Shown in pieces: positions 49,571-49,619 of a DNA stretch of 49,619 nucleotides. Source of the DNA: Corallococcus exercitus (lineage in GTDB: Bacteria > Myxococcota > Myxococcia > Myxococcales > Myxococcaceae); contig NZ_RAVW01000015.1 in assembly GCF_003611585.1 (NCBI RefSeq), forward strand, positions 1 through 49,619, read 5' to 3'. Every line of letters begins with the position of its first letter. Position 1 is the first letter of the stretch. A model generated the notes under the pieces. That model saw nothing but the letters and a program-made list of their open reading frames with translations, was not told the origin of the DNA and made no database searches. Both the position numbers and the translations under genes were made by a program.

Positions 49571-49619
49571 GAGGGCATCTTCACCTTGAGAGCAGCGCTG
49601 AAAAGCGCAGCGAGAGGGA
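49571..49619 (+). other. End of rRNA leader; 16S rRNA gene expected beyond the edge
   Basis: GCGCT-GAAA-AGCGC forms a small hairpin at the end of the window. The conserved start of 16S rRNA (AGAGTTTGATC) is not present, so the gene itself lies outside. Confidence 0.5.

Overview
The window is high-GC DNA with tightly packed genes and strong third-position G/C bias. Several families in it are myxobacterial specialities: DUF2381 (TIGR02268), DUF2378 (TIGR02265), a DUF6310/DUF5953 pair, RCC1-repeat lipoproteins, many Hanks-type Ser/Thr kinases and hybrid histidine kinases. I read it as a chromosomal piece of a Myxococcaceae bacterium (Corallococcus/Myxococcus-like); the genus is inference.

Left part (1-16.2 kb). 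The window opens inside a small redox operon: a four-helix, four-histidine b-type cytochrome-like protein, a YceI lipocalin and a Tat-exported protein with two Rieske domains. Next come a CBS-domain protein and an overlapping pair of ArsA/Get3-like ATPases on the minus strand. Two SpoIIAA/STAS-like paralogs follow, flanking an unknown gene; their leaders carry hairpins that pair with the ribosome-binding sites. After an acidic small protein come two adjacent, paralogous RCC1 seven-repeat lipoproteins, then a kinase lacking the DFG aspartate and an apparently active kinase.

Middle part (16.4-35.8 kb). Two paralogous XRE regulators bracket an accessory block that holds a DUF2381-kinase operon (the kinase is fused to a lipoprotein-like C-terminus) and a probable nuclease toxin/immunity pair (DUF6310/DUF5953) with a damaged or unusual 5' end. 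A four-gene phosphorelay operon follows: GAF-PAS histidine kinase, single-domain response regulator, hybrid kinase, and a REC-Hpt-REC-REC-GGDEF output protein. Then come an LVIVD-repeat lipoprotein, an unknown protein, an AAA ATPase overlapping a TruB-like pseudouridine synthase, a GNAT acetyltransferase, and a four-repeat DxDG protein preceded by a good sigma-54 promoter and tandem palindromes.

Right part (35.9-49.6 kb). Transketolase, an arginase-family enzyme and a MoxR/VWA pair lie on the minus strand. On the plus strand are an AT-hook/zinc-finger protein, a glycine-rich protein ending in an SSB-like acidic IPF tail, a KAS III-like enzyme, a DUF2378 protein, a metallophosphoesterase-fold protein that has lost metal ligands, peptide deformylase and a sterol-desaturase-type membrane protein; an NTF2-like gene between them runs on the minus strand. 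The last 0.9 kb has no gene. It carries six tandem sigma-70 promoters about 110 bp apart, then a boxA-like element and a terminator-like hairpin. This looks like the control region of an rRNA operon whose 16S gene begins just beyond the right edge.
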